Source of the DNA: Streptomyces iranensis
GTDB lineage: Bacteria; Actinomycetota; Actinomycetes; Streptomycetales; Streptomycetaceae
DNA: 64,000 bases
Direction of reading: 5' to 3'
NCBI RefSeq assembly: GCF_017874715.1
Contig: NZ_JAGGLR010000009.1
Coordinates: forward strand, 336,386 to 400,385
The translations under genes and the position numbers were made by a program. Under the pieces are notes generated by a model. The model had not been told where the DNA came from, ran no database searches, and worked only from the letters and a program-made list of their open reading frames with translations. Positions 17,596 through 25,739 of this stretch are shown in pieces (within the stretch, counting starts at the first letter, position 1; every line of letters begins with the position of its first letter).

Positions 17596-18533
17596 CCGGC
17601 CGTGGCCAGTCGCTCGCGCCACCACTCGACCGTCGCCTTGACCTGCTCGTCGACGGGGGTGGCGCGCACCGCGAACTCGGCTTCGTAGGCGCTCGCGTCC
17701 ATGATGAAGGGCCGGTCGAACTGGTACCGGACCTCTCTGAGCTCGCGGAGCAGCGGGGAGACCAGCGACGCGAGCCCCAGCACGGCCGACGGCAGCCTGC
17801 GCACCGCGACCGGCCCGGTCTCCGCCTGCGTGGCGAGGCGGTCGACCATCTCGCGGGTGGACAGCGCGGGCGCCGTCGGTACGTGCCAGGCGCGCCCCCA
17901 GGCCCGCTCCTCGCCCGCCACCTCGGCCAGGGCGGCGGCCACGTCGGGAATATGGCTCCAGCTGTGCGGGGTGTCCGGGTCTCCGAGCGAGGAGACCGAC
18001 TTGCCGCGCAGCACAGCTGGCACGACCCTCCCGGCAAGGTGTCCGCCGTCGGTCACCCCGGGCCCGAAGAAGTCCGACGCCCGCACCTCGACCGCCTTGA
18101 TACGGCCCTGCTCATGGAGGTCTCGCGCCCGCTCCCACACGGCGGCGCGCACCCTCCCCTTGGTGCCGGTGGCGGCGAGCGGCAGCTCCTCGGTCATGGG
18201 GCCGGCCACCGGGCCGTACCCGTAGAGGTTGCCCAGCATGACCAGGACCGCCCCGGTGGCCTCGGCGGTCGCGCAGAGCGACGAGGCCAGGGGCGGCCAT
18301 TCACTCGCCCAGCGGTGGAGGGGCGGTGCGCCACAGCTGTAGAGGGCGGCCGCGCCCCGCACCGCCTCGGTCAGTCGCTCGCTGTCCGTCGCGTCCAGCG
18401 CGATGTGCTCGATACCCGGTTCGGGGCCGCGGCCCGACCTGGTGATGACGCGTACCGTATGGCCCTTTTCGGCGAGCAGCCGAGCAGTGGCCGCCCCCGC
18501 GGGCCCGAATCCTATGACGACATGAAGGTTCAC
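17592..18533 (-). CDS. NAD(P)-binding epimerase/reductase-like protein
   Basis: 313 residues, ATG 18533. The N-terminus MNLHVVIGFGPAGAATARLLAEKG carries the Rossmann dinucleotide motif GxGxxG and is followed by acidic DATD. The body (VMLGNLYGYGPVAGPMTEELPL, KAVEVRASDFFGPGV, WSHIPDVAAALAEV) matches the extended short-chain dehydrogenase/epimerase superfamily. The usual YxxxK pair is not obvious; GNLYGYGP holds the only suggestive tyrosines, so it may be an atypical NmrA-like or reductase member. Its stop overlaps the start of the KS-ACP-AOS gene by four bases (GTGA), so the two are translationally coupled. A plausible job is reducing or tailoring the product released by the AOS domain. The amidase gene ends 57 bases upstream on the same strand. 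Confidence 0.7.
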   Translation of the reverse strand: MNLHVVIGFGPAGAATARLLAEKGHTVRVITRSGRGPEPGIEHIALDATDSERLTEAVRGAAALYSCGAPPLHRWASEWPPLASSLCATAEATGAVLVMLGNLYGYGPVAGPMTEELPLAATGTKGRVRAAVWERARDLHEQGRIKAVEVRASDFFGPGVTDGGHLAGRVVPAVLRGKSVSSLGDPDTPHSWSHIPDVAAALAEVAGEERAWGRAWHVPTAPALSTREMVDRLATQAETGPVAVRRLPSAVLGLASLVSPLLRELREVRYQFDRPFIMDASAYEAEFAVRATPVDEQVKATVEWWRERLATAG

Positions 18534-18590
18534 GCGCGCACACTAGCGCGAGTATCTGTGGCTTTTGCGGCAGACGTTCCGAGGGGCCGC

Positions 18591-20243
18591 TCACCGGGCG
18601 GCGTCGGTTCCCGTTGACGGCAGGTAGCGCGGCGCCCGCCAGGCGTGAAGCCGGCGCTCCACCGCGGCCCCCAGCGACAACAGCTCGGTGTCCTCGTGGT
18701 CACCGGCCATCAGGAGCACGCCCACGGGCAGCTCGTCCACGAACCCGGCGGGCACCGACAGGGACGGGTAACCGGCCACGGCCGCGGGGGTCGAGGACGG
18801 GATCACGTCGTTGTCGCCGCGTGCGCAGTCGGTGGTCCAGGCGGGCGGATTCGTCGGCGAGGCGATGGCGTCCAGGTGATGGGTGGCCATGGTCTCGTCG
18901 AGGGAACGCCGCGAGACGTCCTTCAACTCGGCGCGCATGGCCCGGTATTCGGGGTCGGTGGTGGGAGGTGCGGCAAGTGCCTGCTCGAACAGCTCCTGGC
19001 CTGCGAAGCAGGTCTGCTCCGCCGGGTGGGCGCGGTTGAATTCGATCAGCTCGGCGAGGTCGCGCGGGCCCTTGCGGGTGGCGAGGTAGGCGTCGATGTC
19101 CCGGTGGAACTCGCTCAGCAGCGCGGGGAACTCCAGCTCGGCCAGCCGGTCCTGGTACGGCGGTGTCACCTCGACGACCTCGGCTCCCGCCGTGCGCAGT
19201 CGCTTCGCGGTACGGGTCATCACGGCGTCCACCTCGGGCCCGAGCGAGGGCAGCCGCCACAGGCCGATGCGCTTGCCGCGCAGACCGGATGTCTTCGGAA
19301 GGGCGGCGGGATCGCCGGGGAGCGTGGTGTCGCTGAGCACCGAGAAGGTGAGCGCGGTGTCGATGACATTGCGCGCCATCGGCCCCGCGGTGTCCTGCTC
19401 GGCGGAGATCGGGACCACTCCGGACTGGCTGACGAGGCCGAGGCTGGGCTTGTGGCCGACCACCCCGTTCATCCCGGCCGGGCACACGATGGAGCCGTCG
19501 GTCTCCGTGCCGACCGCCACCTGCGCCAGCGACGCGGCGAGCGCGGCGCCCGAACCGGCGGATGACCCGCAGGGATTGCGGTCCAGTACGAAGGGGTTGC
19601 TGGTCTGCCCGCCGACGGCCGACCACCCCGAAGTCGGCTTCGCGGCGCGGAAGTTGGCCCATTCGGACAGATTGGTCTTGCCCAGGATCACCGCCCCCGC
19701 GTGGCGCAGCCGTGTCACCAGGGCGGCGTCCGTGTCCGGCGGGCTTCCGGCCAGTGCCAGCGACCCGGCGGTCGTGGGCAGGTCGCGGGTGTTCACATTG
19801 TCCTTGAGGAGGACGGGGATACCGTCGAGCGGGCCGCGGGCGTGGCCGTGGCGGTGCCTCGCGTCGCTGGCGGCCGCCTGCCGCAGGGCGGTGGGGTCGG
19901 TGCGCAGCACCGCGTGGATCGTGGGGTCGATGGCCTTGATCCGCCGCAGATAGACGGTGGTCAGGGCCGACGAGGTCAGCGAACCGTTCGCCATCCGCGC
20001 CTGGAGTTCCGGGATGGTCACCGTGTCGAGATCGACGCCGAGTTCGGCGGGGGAAGCGGTCGGCGGCGACGAAGTGTCACCGCCGACCTCGGCGACACCG
20101 CCGACATCGGCGACCTCGGCGGCCTCGGCGGCCTCGGCCCGCGGTTGCGGTGCGCCCGCGCAGAGGGAGCCTGCCACCAGGGCGGCGACCAGCGTGGCAA
20201 GGCTCGGCTTCCTCATGGCGCTCATGACCCTCATGCTCCTCAT
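18591..20243 (-). CDS. Secreted amidase, amidase-signature family
   Basis: Up to 550 residues. Four in-frame ATGs lie within the first ten codons; ATG 20225, with GAGGG just before it, is equally likely. A signal peptide follows (LATLVAALVAGSLCAGAP), then an Ala/Glu/Val-rich stretch. The amidase-signature catalytic triad is complete: Lys in PVLLKDNVNT, cis-Ser and nucleophile Ser in NPCGSSAGSGAALAAS and GTETDGSIVCPAG. The N-terminal phrase TIPELQARMANGSLTSSALTTVYLRRI is the usual start of the enzyme domain. It should hydrolyse amides outside the cell; the substrate is unknown. It lies upstream of the epimerase-like and KS-ACP-AOS genes on the same strand with a 57-base gap, so co-transcription is possible. 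Confidence 0.85.
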   Translation of the reverse strand: MRSMRVMSAMRKPSLATLVAALVAGSLCAGAPQPRAEAAEAAEVADVGGVAEVGGDTSSPPTASPAELGVDLDTVTIPELQARMANGSLTSSALTTVYLRRIKAIDPTIHAVLRTDPTALRQAAASDARHRHGHARGPLDGIPVLLKDNVNTRDLPTTAGSLALAGSPPDTDAALVTRLRHAGAVILGKTNLSEWANFRAAKPTSGWSAVGGQTSNPFVLDRNPCGSSAGSGAALAASLAQVAVGTETDGSIVCPAGMNGVVGHKPSLGLVSQSGVVPISAEQDTAGPMARNVIDTALTFSVLSDTTLPGDPAALPKTSGLRGKRIGLWRLPSLGPEVDAVMTRTAKRLRTAGAEVVEVTPPYQDRLAELEFPALLSEFHRDIDAYLATRKGPRDLAELIEFNRAHPAEQTCFAGQELFEQALAAPPTTDPEYRAMRAELKDVSRRSLDETMATHHLDAIASPTNPPAWTTDCARGDNDVIPSSTPAAVAGYPSLSVPAGFVDELPVGVLLMAGDHEDTELLSLGAAVERRLHAWRAPRYLPSTGTDAAR

Positions 20244-20384
20244 GAGGGTCAGCGCACTACAGGCCGACGGCCCGGCGCAAGGGGCTTACGCGCCGAGCTT
20301 GGGCGCGGACGCGTACGGGGGTGTCCGGCGGATCCTTCCCCTCCCCGCCCCTACCCGATACCAAGGGCCTCGCCCCTGGACCCC

Positions 20385-20935
20385 GGGATCAAGGGGGCGG
20401 AGCCCCGATCCGAGGGTCTGGGGCGAAGCCCCGGGCCCGGCGTCTGGGACGGAGCCCCCAGGGGCCGGGGTTTGGGGCGAAGCCCCCGGACCCAGGCGTC
20501 TGAAGCGAAGCCCCGGGCGCGGGCGTTCTGGGGCGGAGCCCTGGGGTCCGGGGGTCTGAGGCGAAGCCCCCGGCCCGGACGTCTGGAGCAGAGCCCCGGA
20601 CCCGGACGTCGGAGCAAAGCCCCCGGCCCGGACGTCTGGAGCGAAGCCCCCGGCCCGGGAGTCTGGGGCAAAGCCTCGGACCCGGACGTCGGAGCAAAGC
20701 CCCCGGCCCGGACGTCTGGAGCGAAGCCCCCGGCCCGGGAGTCTGGGGCAAAGCCTCGGACCCGGACGTTTCTGGGGCGGAGCCCCGGTCCGGGGGGCTG
20801 GGGCGGAGCCCCGGGGTCGGGGGCTGGGGCTGGGGCGGAGTCTCGGGGCCGGGGGCTGGGGCTGGGGCGGAGTCTCGGGGCCGGGGGCTGGGGCGGGGTC
20901 CCGGTTGTGGGGAGGGGCGGGGAGGGGAATAGCTC
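20385..20935. repeat. GC-rich degenerate tandem repeat region
   Basis: The gap of about 720 bases between the amidase start (20243) and the P450 stop (20967) holds no gene. From about 20385 it is built of 25-40 base units around a GGGGCGAAGCCCC or GGGGCGGAGCCCC core. Each core is a near-palindrome able to fold, joined by GGCCCGG-type spacers. Open frames run through it on both strands only because the units lack stops. Such GGAGCCCC arrays are known between Streptomyces genes; their role is unclear. Confidence 0.85.
20601..20760. repeat. Perfect 80-base tandem duplication
   Basis: Bases 20601-20680 and 20681-20760 are identical, and a third copy begins at 20761 but breaks off after nine bases (CCCGGACGT). 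Exact identity inside an otherwise degenerate array suggests a recent unequal exchange or replication slippage. Confidence 0.95.
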
Positions 20936-20966
20936 GCCGCAGGCGGCACGGTCCGCCGGGGACCCC

Positions 20967-22352
20967 CTAGCCTCGGCGCAGGCTCGCCAGGAAGCGCCAG
21001 AGCGCGGAGCGGGGCCGTTCCGTCGCGTGGGCGGATGGCGCGGGCTCCGGCAGCGGGGCGGGCGCCGCGGCTCCGGCGGCCGGGGCCATCGGGGCGGCCT
21101 GCCGCGTCCGCATCCGGTACCGGACCGGGAAGGACTTCAGGCCGCGCACATGCGTGGACGAGCGCCAGGGCAACTGGTCCACGGGCAAACCCAGTTCGAA
21201 GTCACACCGTTCGAACAGCTTGCCCACCGCCGTGGTGACGATCATGTCGGCGAGCCCCCGTCCCGGGCACTGGTGCGGACCCGCGCCCCAGGCCAGATGG
21301 GCGCGCGAACTCACCGACGCGTCCTGGCTGCCGGGCGTGGCGAACATCGGATCGCCATGCGCGGCGGCGATCGAGGGCGCCACCGCATCGCCCGCGGCGA
21401 GCCGGAAGTCCCCCAGATCGGTGTCGACCGCGGGGAAGCGGAAGGTGAGGTTGACCCACGGCGGCGAGGCGATGTGCACGCGGTTGACCAGTTCCTCGAC
21501 CGGCCCCGCCATCAGTCCGGCCCGCGTTCCGGACTCTCCGGCCAGCACCTCCAGCACGCTGTTGGTGATGGCGTGGCTGACCAGCTCCGACATGATGACG
21601 ATGATCGCGTACAGCTCCAGGCCGATCTGCTCAACCGTCAGCGGAGGCTCGATGGCGAGCAGCCGGGTGGTCAGGTCGTCACCGGGGTGCTGCCTCTTGT
21701 ACGCCGTGAGTTCGGTCGTCGCGGCCACCAACCGGCCCACGGCGGCTGCGGCTTCCGGTCCGCCGTCCACCATGCGCCACGAGTCCATGAACACGTCGTC
21801 GCCCTGCTCGACCGGGAAGCCGAACAGCCGGTTGACGGCCATCAGCGGCAGCGCCCGCGCGAACTGCGCGCCGAGGTCCACCCATCCGCTCTCGCTGCCG
21901 TCCGCGAAGAAGGTGATCAGCTCGTCGGCGTGGCGGGAAACGGCGTTCGCGAGCTCCCAGGACTGGGGCGCGTCGGTGTCCTGGAAGGGGGCGAGCGCCT
22001 CCTCCACGGCGGCGCGGGTCGCCTTGTGCCGCTGGTCGTCCTGCATCAGCAGATGGCTGACCTGGTAGCCGGGCAGATGCGGCCAGTCGGACGGCACCCG
22101 GCCCTCGCGCAGCCACCGCCAGTGCTGGACGTCCTTCTTCCACGCGCTCTCGTCGCGCAGCACCTCCCACACCTCGCGGTAGCCGAGCACCAGCCAGACC
22201 GGGATCCCATGCAGATCGACGGGTGCCACCGGCCCGTACCGGGCCCGCAGGCGTGCGTAGACCGCGGCGGGCCGGGTCTCGAAGTCCCGTGTCATCAGCG
22301 GCTCGACCGCCAGGGACGCCAATTCGGATGGCTCGGATGGAGGGAATTGCAT
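20967..22352 (-). CDS. Cytochrome P450, CYP157-like
   Basis: 461 residues from ATG 22352, with GAGGA eight bases upstream (a TTG at 22367 is a weaker option). The heme-cysteine loop reads LAWGAGPHQCPGRGLAD near residue 355, with Trp where Phe is usual. The K-helix normally has E-x-x-R; here VEELVNRVH puts Asn in the arginine position and Arg one residue later. Loss of canonical ExxR is a known trait of the CYP157 family in Streptomyces, and the N-terminal layout (YARLRARYGPVAPVDLHGIPVWLVLGYREV) also fits. The I-helix segment MSELVSHAITNSV lacks the usual A/G-G-x-D/E-T-T form. The last 50 residues are an Ala/Pro-rich tail. No ferredoxin gene is adjacent. Substrate unknown; partnership with the KS-ACP-AOS locus 3.4 kb away is unproven. 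Confidence 0.85.
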   Translation of the reverse strand: MQFPPSEPSELASLAVEPLMTRDFETRPAAVYARLRARYGPVAPVDLHGIPVWLVLGYREVWEVLRDESAWKKDVQHWRWLREGRVPSDWPHLPGYQVSHLLMQDDQRHKATRAAVEEALAPFQDTDAPQSWELANAVSRHADELITFFADGSESGWVDLGAQFARALPLMAVNRLFGFPVEQGDDVFMDSWRMVDGGPEAAAAVGRLVAATTELTAYKRQHPGDDLTTRLLAIEPPLTVEQIGLELYAIIVIMSELVSHAITNSVLEVLAGESGTRAGLMAGPVEELVNRVHIASPPWVNLTFRFPAVDTDLGDFRLAAGDAVAPSIAAAHGDPMFATPGSQDASVSSRAHLAWGAGPHQCPGRGLADMIVTTAVGKLFERCDFELGLPVDQLPWRSSTHVRGLKSFPVRYRMRTRQAAPMAPAAGAAAPAPLPEPAPSAHATERPRSALWRFLASLRRG

Positions 22353-22629
22353 GTTCGATGTCCTCAAGTCGACAGCTGGACCGTTCCGGCCGGGCCATGA
22401 GGTCCGTGTGGGGAAGCCACACGGCGACTGACGCGCGGCACGGAGGGGAGAAGCGGCCCGCTACGGCGCAGGCCAGACTATCGGCCGTTCGGCGGGCTGA
22501 ACAGCGCCATGATCCAGGGCATGTTGCGCGCTACGGGGTGTCCGGCGGACCACGCGGCGGAGCCGCATATCGATGCCGCGGGAAGGGGCAGGAGGGGAAC
22601 GGCCCGCCGTACGCGTCAAGATCTATCGG

Positions 22630-23796
22630 CTAAGGCTTGTGGCCGACCGCCTCCGCGTAGAACGAGCGGTCCACGACCTGGTCCTCGGGCAGGGGGTCGC
22701 CCTCGACCACCCCGGCGGTGGCATACGCCTTCTGCAGGCGGTCCACGGTGCCCGCGCGAATCTCCCAGTCCATACGCAGCGACGGCACGGCGGCCAAGGT
22801 GTCCGGCTCGGTCTTGAGCACGTCGCCGAGGTCGTCGAGGAATGCCCTGTCCTTCTTGTAGTCCCCGGCGAAGTACGTGTTGACGGTGCGGATGTAGGCG
22901 CGCAGGAACGCCACCCCCGCGTCCGGATCCCCGGTCAGCAGATCGGGTCCGAACAGGAGCCCGCCGAGCGGTTCACCCCTCGGCTGACCGCCGAGGAAGG
23001 CGTAGCCCGCGTCGCCGTCCACCTGGCGCCACACCGGGTCGAGCAGCCAGGCCGCGTCCACTCCGCCGTTCCTCAGCGAGGCGAGGACCTCGGCCGGGCC
23101 GAGCTGCTGGAAGCGGACGCTGTCCACATCGGCCTTGTGCGCGGAGAGCACCTTCTCCATCGGGTATGTGATGACCGAGCCCTTGCCGATGAGGGTGCCG
23201 ACCGTACGGTCCTTGAGGCTGACCCCCTCCGCCGTCTCCCCCGGTCGCAGCCTGGCCCAGAATCCGCTCTTGGAGCCGGGCGCGGGCGTGAAGTTGCCGG
23301 CGACCCAGCGAATGTCGAACCCCTGCCGGATGCCGTTGAGCACAGCGGCCTCCGGCGCCGCGTACTGGACGTCGACATCGCCCTTGGCGAGCAGCGGAAG
23401 CGCGTCCGGGGTGGGCAGCAGCTTCACTTCGACGTCGAGCTTCTCCTTGCTGAATTCGCCCTTCGCCACACCGATCCGCAGAGGGGCCAGATACTCGGCG
23501 GTCAGCGTGGAGGCGGAGACGACGACCTTCGTCTTCTTCTTCAGCGGCTTCGGCGCGGGCGCGCCGGGCTCGCAACGGGCGGGCCTGCGGGCGGCGGACC
23601 TGTCGGAGGGATCGGTCCAGCCCTTGGCGCAGCCCGCGACGGGGGTGATCGGGCGGGGCTTGCTCCGCGCGCCCGCGCCCGTGCCCGTGCCCGTCGAGTC
23701 CGAGGTCTGTGCGTCGCAGGCGGCGAGGGAGCCGAGGACGCCCAGCAGGGTCACGCCCGTGAGCAGGGCGCGGGCGAGGGAGGGTGTCCGTGCCAT
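22630..23796 (-). CDS. Substrate-binding lipoprotein of a sulfonate/nitrate/taurine-type ABC importer
   Basis: 388 residues; ATG 23796 follows GGAAGG. A lipoprotein signal ends in LGSLAACD, with Cys as the lipid anchor. After a Lys/Arg/Pro-rich spacer comes the NMT1/SsuA-like fold: LTAEYLAPLRIGVAKGEFSKEKLDVEVKLLPTPDALPLLAKGDVDVQYAAPEAAVLNGIRQG. It should capture the substrate outside the membrane and deliver it to the permease. The permease gene ends 74 bases upstream, and the ATPase gene is coupled to that permease, giving the order ATPase-permease-binding protein. The exact substrate (alkylsulfonate, taurine, nitrate or a thiamine precursor) cannot be read from sequence. The 74-base spacer holds two copies of a GTCGGAGCCGAGGT phrase. 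Confidence 0.85.
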   Translation of the reverse strand: MARTPSLARALLTGVTLLGVLGSLAACDAQTSDSTGTGTGAGARSKPRPITPVAGCAKGWTDPSDRSAARRPARCEPGAPAPKPLKKKTKVVVSASTLTAEYLAPLRIGVAKGEFSKEKLDVEVKLLPTPDALPLLAKGDVDVQYAAPEAAVLNGIRQGFDIRWVAGNFTPAPGSKSGFWARLRPGETAEGVSLKDRTVGTLIGKGSVITYPMEKVLSAHKADVDSVRFQQLGPAEVLASLRNGGVDAAWLLDPVWRQVDGDAGYAFLGGQPRGEPLGGLLFGPDLLTGDPDAGVAFLRAYIRTVNTYFAGDYKKDRAFLDDLGDVLKTEPDTLAAVPSLRMDWEIRAGTVDRLQKAYATAGVVEGDPLPEDQVVDRSFYAEAVGHKP

Positions 23797-23870
23797 GGGT
23801 GCCGCCTTCCGGGGCCGGGGGTCGGAGCCGAGGTGGGGGTCAGGACCGGAGTCGGAGCCGAGGTAGGGGG

Positions 23871-24797
23871 TCAGGACTGGGGCCGCCCGCGGTCCCGCGG
23901 CGCCCAGGGGGTGAGCCGGCGGCCGATGAACCGGACGAGTTCGGAGAAGACCACGCCGAGCACGGCCACGCAGACGATGCCGACGAACATCACGTCGTTC
24001 TGGAACAGCGTCCGGGAGTCGAAGATCAGGTGGCCGAGGCCGTCGTTCGCGGCGATCTGCTCGGAGGCGACGATGACCAGGACCGCCACTCCGGCCGCGA
24101 CCCGCATGCCGACGAGGACCTGCGGCAGCGAGGCGGGCAGCAGGACATGGCGGAACATCTGCCAGGGACCGGCGCCGAATACCGCTCCGGCCTCCCGGTG
24201 GCCCTCGGCGACGCCCATCACGGCGGCCATCGTGGAGATCCACACGAAGAAGAAGACGGTGGTCGCGACGAGCGCGATCTGGGGTCCCTCGCCGAGGCCG
24301 AACATATTGAGGAACACGGGGAGCAGTGCGAGCTTGGGCACCACGTACAGCGCGTCGAGCAACGGTTCCAGCGCCGCGCGGACCATCCGCAGAGCGCCCA
24401 TCAGCAGCCCGAAGAGATAGCCCGCGGCGGTGCCGAGCGCATAACCGGCGATCACCCGCTTGAGCGTGGCCCATACGTCCGGCCACAGCTTGCCGTCGGC
24501 GGCGCGCTGCCAGCCGTCCGCCGCGATCGTGGACGGCGCGGGGTAGATACGCGAGTCGATCCAGCGCTGATCCGCGGCGAGCTGCCACAGCAGGATCAGC
24601 GCGGCGGGCACGGCGAGCGCGAGGGAGAGTTCGATGGCGCGGCGGCGCCGGTGGGCGCGGACCGGATCGCGCTCCCCCGGTCCGGGGCGCCGCACCAGCA
24701 GCGTCGTCTCGGCGGACCCGCCGTCCTGTTCACCTTCGCCGGGGCCGGGCCGCGCGGCCGCGGCCGGGGCCGGGGCTGCCGTGTTCTCGCCCTTCAT
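23871..24797 (-). CDS. ABC importer permease, SsuC/TauC-like
   Basis: 308 residues, ATG 24797, overlapping the ATPase stop by four bases (ATGA). An Ala/Pro/Gly-rich cytoplasmic N-terminus of about 55 residues precedes six hydrophobic helices (IELSLALAVPAALILLWQLA, ALGTAAGYLFGLLMG, LVATTVFFFVWISTMAAVMG and others). The cytoplasmic EAA loop that docks to the ATPase reads EAGAVFGAGPWQMFRHVLLPASLPQ with the conserved Gly. Typical of the BPD_transp_1 permeases of sulfonate, nitrate and taurine uptake. It acts as a dimer in the membrane with the ATPase and the binding lipoprotein encoded on either side. Confidence 0.9.
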   Translation of the reverse strand: MKGENTAAPAPAAAARPGPGEGEQDGGSAETTLLVRRPGPGERDPVRAHRRRRAIELSLALAVPAALILLWQLAADQRWIDSRIYPAPSTIAADGWQRAADGKLWPDVWATLKRVIAGYALGTAAGYLFGLLMGALRMVRAALEPLLDALYVVPKLALLPVFLNMFGLGEGPQIALVATTVFFFVWISTMAAVMGVAEGHREAGAVFGAGPWQMFRHVLLPASLPQVLVGMRVAAGVAVLVIVASEQIAANDGLGHLIFDSRTLFQNDVMFVGIVCVAVLGVVFSELVRFIGRRLTPWAPRDRGRPQS

Positions 24798-25621
24798 GAG
24801 GGATTCCCCACCGAGTCCGCCGGAGCGGTGGCACCGGCCCCGCCCCGCTGGACCTCGTCGCGCAGGAGTTCCCACAGCTCGGACCGCAGGGCGGCGAACT
24901 GCGGAGAGTGGCGCATCGCCCCGGTGCGCGGGCGTTCGAACGGCGGGTGCCGTTCGGCGATCACCCTGCCGGGTCTGGCCGACATCACCACCACCCGGTC
25001 CCCGAGCACGATCGCCTCCTCCAGGCTGTGGGTGACGAACAGTGCGGTGGTGCGGGTCGCCTGGCACACCGCGAGCAGCTCGTCCTGGAGGATGGTGCGC
25101 AGCTGGGCGTCGAGCGCGGCGAACGGTTCGTCCAGGAGCAGCACCTCCGGCTCCACCGCGAGCGCGCGGGCGATCGCCACCCGCTGCCGCATCCCGCCCG
25201 ACAAGGTGGCCGGATAGGCGTCGGCGAAGTCGGAGAGGCCGAGCCGGGCCAGCCAGTCCCTGGCCCGCGCGTCGGCGGCCTTGCGTGGCACGCGCCGCAC
25301 ATCGAGTCCGAAGCGGACGTTGGCCAGCACGGTCTTCCAGTCGTAGATGCCGTAGTCCTGCGGGATCATCGCGGCCGGGTGCCGGCGACGAGCGCGGATC
25401 TCGACCTCGCCACCGCTGGGGCGGACGAGTCCGGCGACGATGCGCAGGAACGTGGACTTGCCGCAGCCGGACGGGCCGACGATGCAGCAGAACTCCCCGT
25501 GTCGAATGTCCATATCGAGTGGTCCGAGGGCGTGCACCTGCCGGGTTCCGTGCCCGAAGGTGCGGGTCACCGCGCGGGCACGTACTTTCGGCGCGGCCCC
25601 GGGTGTGGTGTGCGGCTCCAC
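24794..25621 (-). CDS. ABC importer ATPase, SsuB/TauB-like
   Basis: 275 residues from GTG 25621, preceded by AGGAG at seven bases. Walker A GPSGCGKST, Q-loop in PQDYGIYDWKT, signature LSGGMRQRVAIARAL, Walker B VLLLDEPFAALDAQ and switch His in FVTHSLEEA are all intact. DWKTVLANVRFGLDVR matches the nitrate/sulfonate/taurine subfamily. It starts the importer operon; the stop codon overlaps the permease start. The 118 bases upstream hold an AT-richer patch (ATATCGTAATCG, minus strand, near 25690) that could belong to the promoter, but I could not define a -35/-10 pair with confidence. Confidence 0.9.
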   Translation of the reverse strand: MEPHTTPGAAPKVRARAVTRTFGHGTRQVHALGPLDMDIRHGEFCCIVGPSGCGKSTFLRIVAGLVRPSGGEVEIRARRRHPAAMIPQDYGIYDWKTVLANVRFGLDVRRVPRKAADARARDWLARLGLSDFADAYPATLSGGMRQRVAIARALAVEPEVLLLDEPFAALDAQLRTILQDELLAVCQATRTTALFVTHSLEEAIVLGDRVVVMSARPGRVIAERHPPFERPRTGAMRHSPQFAALRSELWELLRDEVQRGGAGATAPADSVGNPS

Positions 25622-25739
25622 CCCGTAACTCCTGATCCGGTTGAGCGGGTGTCGTGCGACAACGGCTGCGCACACCGCTTTACGATTACGATATGACGAC
25701 CCGTCAGATTCGGGCAAGGGTGGCGTAGCGACTGGCGGC

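Noticed and set aside
20385..20935. Possible CRISPR array or coding repeat protein in the GC-rich repeats
   Set aside because: Units are degenerate, of varying length, with no constant repeat and unique spacers, no cas genes nearby, and frames run open on both strands.
25640..25735. A specific promoter for the sulfonate-type importer
   Set aside because: An AT-richer patch is present, but no -35/-10 pair with acceptable spacing stood out.
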